Positions 53,928 to 62,354 of a stretch of DNA of 64,000 nucleotides are shown piece after piece (positions within the stretch are counted from its first letter, which is position 1; every line of letters starts with the position of its first letter). The notes beneath the pieces are model-generated. The model ran no database searches and was not told the DNA's origin. It saw nothing but the letters and a program-made list of their open reading frames with translations. Origin of the DNA: Methyloterricola oryzae (GTDB taxonomy: Bacteria > Pseudomonadota > Gammaproteobacteria > Methylococcales > Methylococcaceae); contig NZ_JYNS01000001.1 in NCBI RefSeq assembly GCF_000934725.1, positions 372,001 to 436,000 of the forward strand. The letters run 5' to 3'. The translations under genes and the position numbers were made by a program.

Positions 53928-54614
53928 TTATGGGCCCGCTGGCGAAAGGGTTCGCACGTGGCCCTCGCTGACGACCAGAACGGAGCCCGCCAGACCGTGG
54001 AAAATACCATGCTCCACGACACCCGACATGGCGTCCAGCAACGCATTCAATGCAGCACTGGGCATTTCCACCGGAAAGCGCATGTCCAACACCAGACTAC
54101 CATGGGATGTCACCGCCAACCCATCCTTGGAGGCGTTCGGCCTCAGTCCCCCTTGGGCGCCGTGACGCTCCAACTCCCGCAGAACCACCTGCCAGGCGAA
54201 GGGCATGACTTCCACCGGTATGGGATAACGTTCGCCGATACGCCCAACCAGTTTGCTTTCATCGACGAGGACCAGAAAACGGTCGGAGGCGCGCGCAAGG
54301 AGTTTCTCGCGAACCAGGTCCGATCCGCGCCCCTTGAGCAAGGCCAGGTCGGGAGACACCTCGTCAGCCCCATCCACATACAAGTCCAGACTGGTCAGAT
54401 GCTCCATGGCCACCAATGGCAGACCGAGTTCCTGGGCCTTGATGGTACTGACCACTGAACTTGCCGCGACGCGTATGCGCAAACCTTCTTCAGCGTAGCG
54501 GCGGGCCAGCGCTTCGATAAATGCGTTGGCGGTCGAACCGGTGCCCAACCCAATCAACATTCCATCCTGAACGTGGCGAACAGCCTCTTCCGCGACGCAT
54601 TGCTTGTCGTTCAT
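53928..54614 (-). CDS. rpiA: Ribose-5-phosphate isomerase A
   Basis: 228 residues with AAGGAG eight bases before the ATG. Motifs: IGLGTGSTANAFI for phosphate binding, VDGADEVSPDLALLKGRG with the catalytic acid, and VREKLLARAS. It interconverts ribose-5-phosphate and ribulose-5-phosphate in the cytoplasm. In a ribulose-monophosphate organism this supplies the formaldehyde acceptor. It lies 51 bp downstream of the Fsa-type aldolase gene and probably shares its transcript. Confidence 0.97.
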   Translation of the reverse strand: MNDKQCVAEEAVRHVQDGMLIGLGTGSTANAFIEALARRYAEEGLRIRVAASSVVSTIKAQELGLPLVAMEHLTSLDLYVDGADEVSPDLALLKGRGSDLVREKLLARASDRFLVLVDESKLVGRIGERYPIPVEVMPFAWQVVLRELERHGAQGGLRPNASKDGLAVTSHGSLVLDMRFPVEMPSAALNALLDAMSGVVEHGIFHGLAGSVLVVSEGHVRTLSPAGP

Positions 54615-54665
54615 GGCGGGACTCCTTCAGTTAAATACATCTTCAATCGGCGGAAAGCGCGTCAC

Positions 54666-55304
54666 TTACGCGGAGGCTGCCGCTCTCGCAAATTCTTCTA
54701 TGGTCTGCTCCGACAACGGGTGATTACCCATCTCCTTGAGCAATGAAAGTGGAATCGTCACATCCTGCGCCCCCGCCAATATGGCCTGCACGACTTCCCG
54801 GGCCGACTTGAGGCTGGCGACCATGATGCGTGTCTCGCGGCCGCAGGCGTCCGCCACCGCGCGCATTTCCCCGGTCAGCGCCAAGCCGTCTCCCTGCAGA
54901 CGGGTACTGCGGTTGACATAAGCGATGGAATACGCCGTCCGCGCCTCACAGCACAGGTACGTTTGAGCCGCGCTGTAGCAGGCGGTCATGCCGACCGTCG
55001 TGCCCTCGCGGGCCAGACGCGCGGCGAGCCCAATGTTCTCCGACGTCATGGCGATCTTGAGCGCAACATTGGAGCGCAAAGCGAGAAAGCGCCGCGCCTC
55101 GGCCTCTCGATCCTCCAGGGTAGCCCCCGACAACTGATAGAACACGGGACCGGGGCAGATCTCCGTCAATTCCGCGATGACTTCCAGTGCTTTGCGCCCG
55201 GTCTGCGCCATCAGGTTGGGGTTGGTGGTAATCCCACCCACGAACCCGAAGGCCATTGCGGTGCGGGCATCCGCGGCATGGGCGGAATCCAGAAACAGCG
55301 CCAT
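54666..55304 (-). CDS. fsa: Fructose-6-phosphate aldolase-type member of the transaldolase family
   Basis: 212 residues with GAGGAA six bases before the ATG. The Schiff-base lysine is K83 (NVALKIAMT). By position in the fold, Q57 (VFYQLSG), T107 (GMTACY) and Y129 (IAYVNR) correspond to Q59, T109 and Y131 of E. coli FsaA; true transaldolases of this size have Glu and Phe at the first and last of these. This predicts cleavage of fructose-6-phosphate to dihydroxyacetone and glyceraldehyde-3-phosphate, rather than transaldolase activity. The nearby dhaK and dhaL, which would phosphorylate dihydroxyacetone, support the call. Alignment is by eye. Confidence 0.78.
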   Translation of the reverse strand: MALFLDSAHAADARTAMAFGFVGGITTNPNLMAQTGRKALEVIAELTEICPGPVFYQLSGATLEDREAEARRFLALRSNVALKIAMTSENIGLAARLAREGTTVGMTACYSAAQTYLCCEARTAYSIAYVNRSTRLQGDGLALTGEMRAVADACGRETRIMVASLKSAREVVQAILAGAQDVTIPLSLLKEMGNHPLSEQTIEEFARAAASA

Positions 55305-55322
55305 GATGATTCCTCGAGAGTG

Positions 55323-56126
55323 TCAGGCCAGCAAGGCGGTGATTTCGCGAATATCCTGCATGACCCAGGTTGGCTCGTAGTCCATCTGCGCCAGGTGTTC
55401 CCGCCGGGACGCCCCCGTGAGAACGAGGATGCTGCGTATGCCGGTGCGTACGGCTCCCAAAATGTCCGTATCAAGGCGGTCGCCCACGGCGACCGTCTCC
55501 TCGGCATTGGCCTTGAGCCGCTCCATGGCGATGCGATACATGATCGGTTCCGGCTTGCCGATGATGAAGGGCGCTACCCCGGTGGCCGTCTGCAAGGCGG
55601 CCAGGATGGCGCCATTACCGTGCGTGAGACCGTGCTCCGTCGGCAGGGACGTATCCGGATTGGTACCAATGAAATGAGCTCCCTCCCGGATATTGAGGGT
55701 GGCGGTCGCAATTTTGTCCCACGACAACTCATGATCCATGCCGCAGACCACATAGTCGGCATTCTTTTCGTACAGACCCACCAACTGAAAGCCATTGTCG
55801 ATGAGCGCCTGCCGCACGCCATCGCCGCCTATGGGAAATACCCTGGCGCCAGGCCGGGCATGCTGTTTCAGATACAGGGCGGCCGCCAGTCCCGAACCGA
55901 TGATCTCGTCACGGGCCACGCTCACGCCCATGCTGGCCAGCTTAGAGACATATTGGTCCGGCGTTTTCAGGGCATTGTTGGTAGCCAGCACGAATCGCAT
56001 GGAGCGCCGCCGCAGCGTTTGGAAGAACTCCGCAAGGCCCGGCATGGGCTGGTCTCCCGCCCAAAGTACGCCATCCATATCGATGATGAGGGCACGAACG
56101 TCTGCGAGTATATTGGGGTCGGTCAT
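55323..56126 (-). CDS. HAD-IIA (NagD-like) sugar or phosphoglycolate phosphatase
   Basis: 267 residues from ATG 56126; an ATG 12 codons upstream is less favoured. HAD motif I is in ALIIDMDGVLWAGD, motif II in FVLATNN, the C2-type cap follows, the lysine is in GKPEPIMYRIA, and motif III is AVGDRLDTDI. It hydrolyses a small phosphate ester (2-phosphoglycolate, glycerol phosphate or a sugar phosphate). It is immediately upstream of the Fsa-type gene (18 bp), so it may act on a triose or sugar phosphate of the same pathway. Confidence 0.87.
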   Translation of the reverse strand: MTDPNILADVRALIIDMDGVLWAGDQPMPGLAEFFQTLRRRSMRFVLATNNALKTPDQYVSKLASMGVSVARDEIIGSGLAAALYLKQHARPGARVFPIGGDGVRQALIDNGFQLVGLYEKNADYVVCGMDHELSWDKIATATLNIREGAHFIGTNPDTSLPTEHGLTHGNGAILAALQTATGVAPFIIGKPEPIMYRIAMERLKANAEETVAVGDRLDTDILGAVRTGIRSILVLTGASRREHLAQMDYEPTWVMQDIREITALLA

Positions 56127-56294
56127 GGTAGCCGCATGGGAGCTGTTAGCTGATGGGAGCATTTTGCATTAAACTGCGCCGCGGCCCAAGTTTCACGCAA
56201 CCTTGCGCTAGCCGGCAACTCTGTCCGCCGCGAGGCGTTGTCGTGCCCGGTTCCAACCTTCACACCGACCGAATTCGACCGGAGGCTCGCAGCG

Positions 56295-56930
56295 ATGTCC
56301 GCACACAACCGTGAATTTCTGACATTACTGCAAAAGGCCGCCGCAGCGATAGGCGACCACGCCGAGGAAGTCGCCGCGCTGGACCAGGCCATAGGTGATG
56401 GCGATCACGTCACCAACCTGCAGCGGGGGCTGGAGACGCTGCTACGCGCCGCCGCTGACTGGGAAGCCATGGACTGGCCAGACCTCCTGCAGAAATCCGG
56501 CATGAGCCTGATGAGCAGCATCGGCGGCGCGTCAGGCTCCCTCTACGGAACCCTGTTCATGGCGATGGGCAAGGCCTTGAAAGCGCCTGAGGGCTCGGCT
56601 GTAAGTCTCGCCCATGGGTTTGCCCAAGGAGTGCAGGCCATGAAACAGCGCGGCAAGGCGGACGTGGGCGACAAGACCATGCTCGATGTGCTGATCCCTG
56701 TGGCGCAGGCGTGGAGGGCGGCGACGGAAAGTCAGAGCCTGCCGGCCGTCACCCTCCAGGCCATTGCTGAAGCGGCCCGCGCGGGCTGCGAATCCACCCG
56801 CGACATGATCGCAGGCAAAGGCCGCGCATCATTCCTCGGCGAGCGCGCCCGGGGCTACCTGGATCCAGGCGCCAGAACCAGCCAATTGATGATCGAAGCC
56901 ATAGTCCGGCACCTCGAAGGCAGCACCTGA
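56295..56930 (+). CDS. dhaL: Dihydroxyacetone kinase subunit L
   Basis: 211 residues from ATG 56295 with GGAGG nine bases upstream; an upstream TTG would add 19 residues not found in the family. The Mg-nucleotide site has D30, D35 and D37 (LDQAIGDGDHVTN), matching DhaL, and the ASGSLYGTLF and GDKTMLDVLIP segments follow. In PTS-type systems DhaL holds ADP that is rephosphorylated by DhaM; in others it binds ATP. No dhaM is in the window. It converges on dhaK with a 9-bp gap. Confidence 0.93.
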   Translation: MSAHNREFLTLLQKAAAAIGDHAEEVAALDQAIGDGDHVTNLQRGLETLLRAAADWEAMDWPDLLQKSGMSLMSSIGGASGSLYGTLFMAMGKALKAPEGSAVSLAHGFAQGVQAMKQRGKADVGDKTMLDVLIPVAQAWRAATESQSLPAVTLQAIAEAARAGCESTRDMIAGKGRASFLGERARGYLDPGARTSQLMIEAIVRHLEGST

Positions 56931-56939
56931 ACCCGGCCC

Positions 56940-57929
56940 TCAGCAGCCCCAGCGCAGAGCTGCGGTATGCACCGGCGCATCCCACAACCGGATCAGTTCG
57001 TCGTCCAGCAGCGTCAGGGTCACGGAAGCTCCCGCCATGTCCAGGGACGTAGTGAAATTGCCCACCAGGGAACGCTCTATCCGGACACCTCTCTCGGCCC
57101 AGAAGCGTTCGGCGAGTTCATAGAGCAAGTACAATTCCATTAAAGGCGTTCCCCCGAAGCCGTTGATATGCAGGAGCGCACGCTGCCCGTCGCCTGGTTT
57201 CAGTTCCGCTTCGATGGTCTGACCCAACAGTCCGATGATGTCCGTTGCGCTAGCTATTGCCCTGCGCTCCCTGCCCTTTTCGCCGTGAATGCCGACCCCG
57301 AGTTCCATCTCGCTGTCGCCAATTTCAAACGTGGGTCGACCAGCCGCAGGCACCGTGCAACTGGTCAGGGCCACACCCATGGACGCTGTAGCACGCACGA
57401 CCCGCTCGCCCAAGGCCTGGCAAGTTGCCAGATCGGCCCCAGCCTCGGCGGCGGCACCCACCATTTTCTCGACGATGGCGGTTCCGGCCACGCCCCGCCT
57501 TCCCATGCCCTGGTGCTCAGGAATGGAAACGTCGTCATGCACCAGCACGATAGCGTGCTGCAGATCCAGCATCTCCGCAGCGATTTCGAAATTCATGACA
57601 TCGCCCGCATAGTTCTTGACGATGAAGAGTATGCCGCCGCCGGAATCCACTGCTTGCGCCGCCGCCAGCATCTGGTCCGGAGTGGGCGAGGTGAAAACCT
57701 GGCCAGGACAGGCGGCATCCAGCATGCCCAGCCCGACGAAGCCGCCATGCAGCGGCTCATGCCCGGAACCCCCACCGGAAATCAGCGCCACCTTCCCTGG
57801 CTTGCGGGCAGCCAACCTAGCCAGGTAGCGCGGCTCGCGATTGAACCTGACGATATCCGTATGCGCCCGCGCAAAACCACTTAATGATTCCTCCAACAAG
57901 GTGTCGACCGTATTGATGAACTTCTTCAC
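56940..57929 (-). CDS. dhaK: Dihydroxyacetone kinase subunit K
   Basis: 329 residues. It has SGGGSGHEPLH (51-61), NYAGDVMNFE with D110, and the substrate-binding histidine H215 in ELGVGIHGEKG, which forms a hemiaminal with dihydroxyacetone. It makes dihydroxyacetone phosphate with DhaL. The separate subunit form is typical of PTS-linked kinases, yet the two genes are convergent rather than in one operon, which is unusual. Confidence 0.95.
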   Translation of the reverse strand: MKKFINTVDTLLEESLSGFARAHTDIVRFNREPRYLARLAARKPGKVALISGGGSGHEPLHGGFVGLGMLDAACPGQVFTSPTPDQMLAAAQAVDSGGGILFIVKNYAGDVMNFEIAAEMLDLQHAIVLVHDDVSIPEHQGMGRRGVAGTAIVEKMVGAAAEAGADLATCQALGERVVRATASMGVALTSCTVPAAGRPTFEIGDSEMELGVGIHGEKGRERRAIASATDIIGLLGQTIEAELKPGDGQRALLHINGFGGTPLMELYLLYELAERFWAERGVRIERSLVGNFTTSLDMAGASVTLTLLDDELIRLWDAPVHTAALRWGC

Positions 57930-58375
57930 GCGTACCTACCTTCGCATTGCGTTCGTCAAGAAACCAGGTCCCATTATCCCCCGTTTGCGTCGGTCGCCAC
58001 ACCCGCGGCGATTTGAACATAGGCAAACAATCGCGGCCCGAGGCATTGCCGGCCGCCGGCGTCGTCCTCAAGCGACGCCCAGCCTGGCGCTTAAAGCCGC
58101 TGCATGCCTTGCAGTAAGCGGGTTCAGCAGTTAGTCTTAATGCTTTAACCGCGCGCGCCATTCGCCCTTGTGTCTACACTTAATTAGGCAATGCGGCGGG
58201 TATTTTGCGGTCAACTCGCGCGTAATCGATGGAGGCCAGGGATCACATGACCTTCATAACCCGGGGGCGCGATCAGTGCTCGCACCTTGCCCAGAGCCGA
58301 TTGCGGGGCAACAGAATGCCGATGTCCGCTAGGTTTTGGAATTTGGGCCATGTCACACGTACAACCGGATTCACT
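57930..58375. other. Divergent intergenic region
   Basis: 446 bp between dhaK (leftward) and the acyltransferase (rightward). The first part is GC-rich; an AT-rich stretch around 58130-58200 (TTGTGT at 58169 and ATTAATTAGG-like DNA) may carry a rightward promoter. No gene or RNA is recognised; the acyltransferase frame is open upstream to 58229, so its start could be earlier than annotated. Confidence 0.4.
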
Positions 58376-59047
58376 ATGTCACTAAGTAGTGCGCGTAGGG
58401 CGTGGGTGCGCTTCTGGATGCGCAAGGCGAGCCTCAGCCGCACCGGCCGACTGGCTACGCGCCTGGCCTGCTGGGCGGCGACAGGCCATTACTATGACCG
58501 ACTGAGGCTTTCCAACCTGGCGCCGTTCGGCTACGTCTCGCCTTCGGCGATCGTCAACCACCGCAATGTCCGGTTGGGAAGATACATCTATTTGGACGAT
58601 CGGGTACTGCTGTACGGAGATAATTCGGAGGGCATGATCGAATTGGGGGAGAAGGTCCACCTGCACCGCGACTCGATCCTCCAAACGGGGGTTGGCGGCG
58701 TAATCCGTATTGGGGCCAGAACCAGCATACAGCCACGCAACCAACTCTCGGCCTATTGCGGCGTCATCGAAATCGGAAGCGATGTACAGATCGCACCGGC
58801 CTGCGCCTTCTACCCGTACAACCATCAGATTGCGCCGGGACGCCCGATCCGCGAGCAGGAACTGGTCAGCAAGGGGGGTATCGTCATTGAAGATGACGTT
58901 TGGCTGGGATATGGCGTCATCGTGCTGGACGGCGTGCGCATCGGGCGCGGCGCGGTCGTCGGAGCGGGTTCCGTGGTCACCAAGGATGTGCCGGCTGGCG
59001 CGATCGCCGTCGGCTCCCCCGCCCGCGTAGTCCGGATGCGGGAATGA
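58376..59047 (+). CDS. Hexapeptide-repeat (LbH) acyltransferase
   Basis: 223 residues from ATG 58376; the frame is open to 58229, and the start between them is uncertain. Left-handed beta-helix repeats are clear (GRYIYLDDRVLLYG, VIRIGARTSIQP, VIEIGSDVQIAPAC, GIVIEDDVWLGYGVIVLDG, IGRGAVVGAGSVVTKDVPAGAIAVGSPARVV), the last ending as in O-acetyltransferases such as WbbJ. It likely transfers an acetyl group from acetyl-CoA to the sugar unit of the second polysaccharide. It is first in the rightward ABC-type locus. Confidence 0.85.
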   Translation: MSLSSARRAWVRFWMRKASLSRTGRLATRLACWAATGHYYDRLRLSNLAPFGYVSPSAIVNHRNVRLGRYIYLDDRVLLYGDNSEGMIELGEKVHLHRDSILQTGVGGVIRIGARTSIQPRNQLSAYCGVIEIGSDVQIAPACAFYPYNHQIAPGRPIREQELVSKGGIVIEDDVWLGYGVIVLDGVRIGRGAVVGAGSVVTKDVPAGAIAVGSPARVVRMRE

Positions 59048-59130
59048 TGTCTACCCGTATCAGCGCCAGTTACCGAAACCAAGCTGTTTTTGTCTTGGTG
59101 TCTTCAAATTAGGGTTTCCAGCAAATTAGC

Positions 59131-60108
59131 ATGAATCGAGCCCAGCAACCCCTGGTGTCGGTGGTCACACCGGTCTACAACGGCGAGAAATACCTGCGCG
59201 AGTGCATCGAAAGCGTCCTCGCGCAAACCTACGAGAATTTCGAGTTCATCATCGCCAACAACTGCAGCAAGGATCAGACTCTAGCCATTGCCCAGTCTTA
59301 TGCGCAGCTCGATCCCCGCATCCGGGTAATCGACGCCACGGATTTTGTCGGAGCCATAGAGAACAGTAATCGCGCTCTCACCTACATGGCTGACGACAGC
59401 GCTTACTGCAAGATCCTGCACGCGGATGACTGGATGTATCCGGAATGCCTGGAGAAGATGGTAAGTCTTGCCGATGCGAACCCCCGTGTCGGCGTGGTGG
59501 GAGCCTACGTGCTGAGTGGCTGCAAAGTGCGCGGCGACGGACTTCCTTACACCGATACGGTTTTGTCAGGCCGGGCTACCTGCAAGGACAGATTGCAGGG
59601 TGGCCCGTATCTTTTTGGTTCGCCCTCTTCCATCCTGATCCGCTCCGACATCGTGCGCAGCCGGGTACCGTTCTATCCGCAAGACAGCCTGCACGTGGAT
59701 GTGGCGGTCCTGTTCGAAATCTTGAAAGACTGGGACTTTGGTTATGTCCACCAAGTACTGACCTACACACGGCTGCACGAGGAGTCCCGAACGGCGACCA
59801 TCGCGCAGAAGCTCAACACCAACCGGTTGGAAGGCCTCGCCATGCTTACCCGTTATGGACCGGACTTCATGACGCAGGCTGAATTGAAGCAGGCCTGTGA
59901 CGAAAGGCTGCAGCTTTACTACGAGGAATTATCTCGCCAGCACATCAAACTGCTCGATCCCGCTTTTCGCGATTTTCAGCGCCAGTCCCTGGAAAACGTT
60001 GGCTACCCGTTTAGTCTGCTCGAACTGGTCCGAGCGGCCGCCAGGCTCACCCGCGGCTATATCGCGCGCCCTCTACGGAAGCTGACGGGCAGCGCACAGT
60101 CACGATGA
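59131..60108 (+). CDS. GT2-family glycosyltransferase
   Basis: 325 residues. The GT-A fold starts VSVVTPVYNGEKYLRECIESVL, and the metal-binding motif is in KILHADDWMYPECLEKM. It inverts configuration when transferring a sugar from a UDP- or similar donor in the cytoplasm. It overlaps the next GT4 gene by ATGA, so they are cotranslated. Confidence 0.93.
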   Translation: MNRAQQPLVSVVTPVYNGEKYLRECIESVLAQTYENFEFIIANNCSKDQTLAIAQSYAQLDPRIRVIDATDFVGAIENSNRALTYMADDSAYCKILHADDWMYPECLEKMVSLADANPRVGVVGAYVLSGCKVRGDGLPYTDTVLSGRATCKDRLQGGPYLFGSPSSILIRSDIVRSRVPFYPQDSLHVDVAVLFEILKDWDFGYVHQVLTYTRLHEESRTATIAQKLNTNRLEGLAMLTRYGPDFMTQAELKQACDERLQLYYEELSRQHIKLLDPAFRDFQRQSLENVGYPFSLLELVRAAARLTRGYIARPLRKLTGSAQSR

Positions 60109-61238
60109 AGGACAACACCGCATCCGCAGAGCTCGGGAAACACGCGCAGGCCAGCCGGCCCGCACCGCGCAGCTATCCGGTCAACCTGGTGTCCCTGCGC
60201 ATGGCCCACCACGCCTCCGCCTCAGGTTACGATCGCCTCAGCGGTTATCTGGGTGCGCAAGTGATCCACGCCCCGCAGCACCTGAGCGTAATGCAACGGA
60301 TCATCGGCAAGCTTTGCAAGCCCATCATCCGGCGTTCCGGGCTGGCCTGGTATCACCGCGCTTCTTTTGTCACGGAACTGAGCGTTGCCAGGCGGTGGAT
60401 CTCGACCAAAGGACAGGTTTTCCATTTTCTGTACGGGGAAAACCAGTTCCGCTTCGCCGGTTTGCTGCGCAAGTTGCACGCGGGCAATATCCTGGTGGCA
60501 ACCTATCACACGCCCGAGCAGCGCTTTCGCGAAGTCGTTACGGATGCTGGATTCCTCTCGAATCTTGACGCGGTCATCGTGATGTCCGACGTTCAAAAGG
60601 ACTTTCTAGCTCGACACATGCCAATGGAGCTCATCCATTTCGTTCCTCACGGCATAGACACCGATTTCTTCACCCCAGACCCGACGGTCAAACGCGGCGA
60701 GGATGGGGCTTTCCGCTGCATCGCCGTGGGCTCGCACCTGCGCGATCACGCAACGCTGGCCGCAGCGGCCCGCCTGATCGGGGATACAGCCCCCGAAGTG
60801 CGTTTCGACATCGTGACGCGACCCGAGCTTTTCCGTCATTATTCGCAGTTGCCTAATGTAGACTTGCACTCGTCCGTGACAGACAGCGCCCTGGTTTCCA
60901 TGTACCAACGCTCAGACCTGATGGTCCTGCCCCTGACCGATGCCACTGCCAACAACAGCATCCTGGAGGCCATGGCCTGCGGCGTGCCGATCGTCTCTAC
61001 CGAACTTGCCGGCGTGCGGGACTATGTGGATGCCGCCTGCGCAGTCCTGGTCCCGACGAGAGACCCCGAGCGTTTGGCTCGCGCTATTCTGGACCTGCGC
61101 GGCGATGATGGCCAGCGGCAGGCCATGCGCGTCGCCAGCCGCCTGAGAGCCGAAGCGTTCGCCTGGACGCGCATTGCTGAGCGCACGCTGGAAGTCTATG
61201 ACTCAGCTTGGGCTCTACGGGGATGCGGTTCGGAATGA
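60105..61238 (+). CDS. GT4-family glycosyltransferase
   Basis: 377 residues, beginning with ATGA over the stop of the GT2 gene. The C-terminal donor domain includes FRCIAVGSHLRDHATLAA, LMVLPLTDATANNSILEAMACGVPIVST and ACAVLVPTRDPERLARAI, of GT4 type. The N-terminal acceptor domain is less conserved and binds the growing chain or another acceptor. Probably acts on the polymer exported by Wzm/Wzt. Confidence 0.9.
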   Translation: MKDNTASAELGKHAQASRPAPRSYPVNLVSLRMAHHASASGYDRLSGYLGAQVIHAPQHLSVMQRIIGKLCKPIIRRSGLAWYHRASFVTELSVARRWISTKGQVFHFLYGENQFRFAGLLRKLHAGNILVATYHTPEQRFREVVTDAGFLSNLDAVIVMSDVQKDFLARHMPMELIHFVPHGIDTDFFTPDPTVKRGEDGAFRCIAVGSHLRDHATLAAAARLIGDTAPEVRFDIVTRPELFRHYSQLPNVDLHSSVTDSALVSMYQRSDLMVLPLTDATANNSILEAMACGVPIVSTELAGVRDYVDAACAVLVPTRDPERLARAILDLRGDDGQRQAMRVASRLRAEAFAWTRIAERTLEVYDSAWALRGCGSE

Positions 61239-61472
61239 AGCTGAAGCGGTGCTTTTCCATAAGCGGTGCTAGGCTAAGTCCGAAGCCCAAGCGTTCGGTC
61301 GCTTGGACCTGGCATGTAAAGCGTGAGCCGCCGTTTCTTTTCCTCGGCCATGCCCGGAATGCACGCCTTGCACGGCCCCCCGAGATTTCGACTTCCGGGC
61401 GCGCCGACGCCGCCTCGCTGGCGTGCCGCGGGAACCTCAATTTGTTCAATTCCTTAACTGGATACCAGACCT

Positions 61473-62351
61473 ATGCAAGCCGAACAACCAATCGAGCCTA
61501 TGGGTAGTGGCCCTTCCGCCCAATACCCGGAGAGATCATTCATACGCATCAGGCCGTCGAGAGGATGGGTTCCGATCAATTTCGCAGAACTGTGGCGATA
61601 CCGGGAACTTTTGTATTTCCTGGTCTGGCGCGACATCAAGGTGCGTTACAAGCAGACCGTGCTGGGCGCCGCGTGGGCCATCATTCAGCCCTTTTTTACC
61701 ATGCTGGTATTCAGCCTGTTCTTCGGCAAGCTCGGTAAAATCCCGTCCGACGGCATTCCGTATCCCATCTTCGCCTACGCCGCGCTGGTGCCTTGGAGCT
61801 TCTTCGCCAATGGCTTGACCAATGGTTCCAATACCCTGGTGACCAACTCGAACCTGGTAAAGAAAATCTATTTCCCGCGCTTAGCCATGCCATTGGCAAC
61901 GCTTCTGGCTGGCACCGTGGACTTCACCCTGGCATTCGCCGTGCTGCTAGGCATGATGGCCTACTTCCACATCATTCCGACAGCAAACGTAGTCTGGCTG
62001 CCCTGCTTCCTCCTGCTGGCTTTTGTCACCTCCCTAGGCGTTTCATTGTGGCTGGCCACCATGAATGTTCAGTTCCGGGACGTGCGCTACACCGTGCCCT
62101 TTCTGACCCAATTCTGGCTGTTCGCGACCCCCATCGCGTATCCCAGCAGCCTGATCCCAGAGGCCTGGCGCATGTACTATGGCCTCAATCCCATGGCCGG
62201 GGTGGTCGAAGGTTTTCGATGGGCCTTGCTGGGCACAGAAATCCTCCCGCTCCACATGATCCTGGTTTCCTCCAGCGTTTCGCTGCTCATCCTGCTGAGC
62301 GGCCTGGTGTATTTTCGCCGTATGGAAAAGACTTTTGCGGACGTAGTTTGA
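61473..62351 (+). CDS. wzm: ABC-2 type polysaccharide export permease (Wzm)
   Basis: 292 residues. The N-terminal amphipathic helix and LLYFLVWRDIKVRYKQTVLGAAWAIIQPFFTMLVFSLFFG are characteristic of Wzm/KpsM permeases; six membrane helices follow. It exports a finished lipid-linked polymer across the inner membrane with Wzt, encoded 3 bp downstream. A 234-bp gap separates it from the GT4 gene upstream. Confidence 0.94.
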   Translation: MQAEQPIEPMGSGPSAQYPERSFIRIRPSRGWVPINFAELWRYRELLYFLVWRDIKVRYKQTVLGAAWAIIQPFFTMLVFSLFFGKLGKIPSDGIPYPIFAYAALVPWSFFANGLTNGSNTLVTNSNLVKKIYFPRLAMPLATLLAGTVDFTLAFAVLLGMMAYFHIIPTANVVWLPCFLLLAFVTSLGVSLWLATMNVQFRDVRYTVPFLTQFWLFATPIAYPSSLIPEAWRMYYGLNPMAGVVEGFRWALLGTEILPLHMILVSSSVSLLILLSGLVYFRRMEKTFADVV

Positions 62352-62354
62352 ATC

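Noticed and set aside
53714-54046. Possible gene overlapping the rpiA 3' end
   Set aside because: The frame runs inside rpiA for much of its length, and the rest has no ribosome binding site or recognisable feature.
61239-61472. Small gene between the GT4 and wzm genes
   Set aside because: A frame exists at 61208-61507, but it overlaps both neighbours, has no ribosome binding site, and its protein shows no structure.
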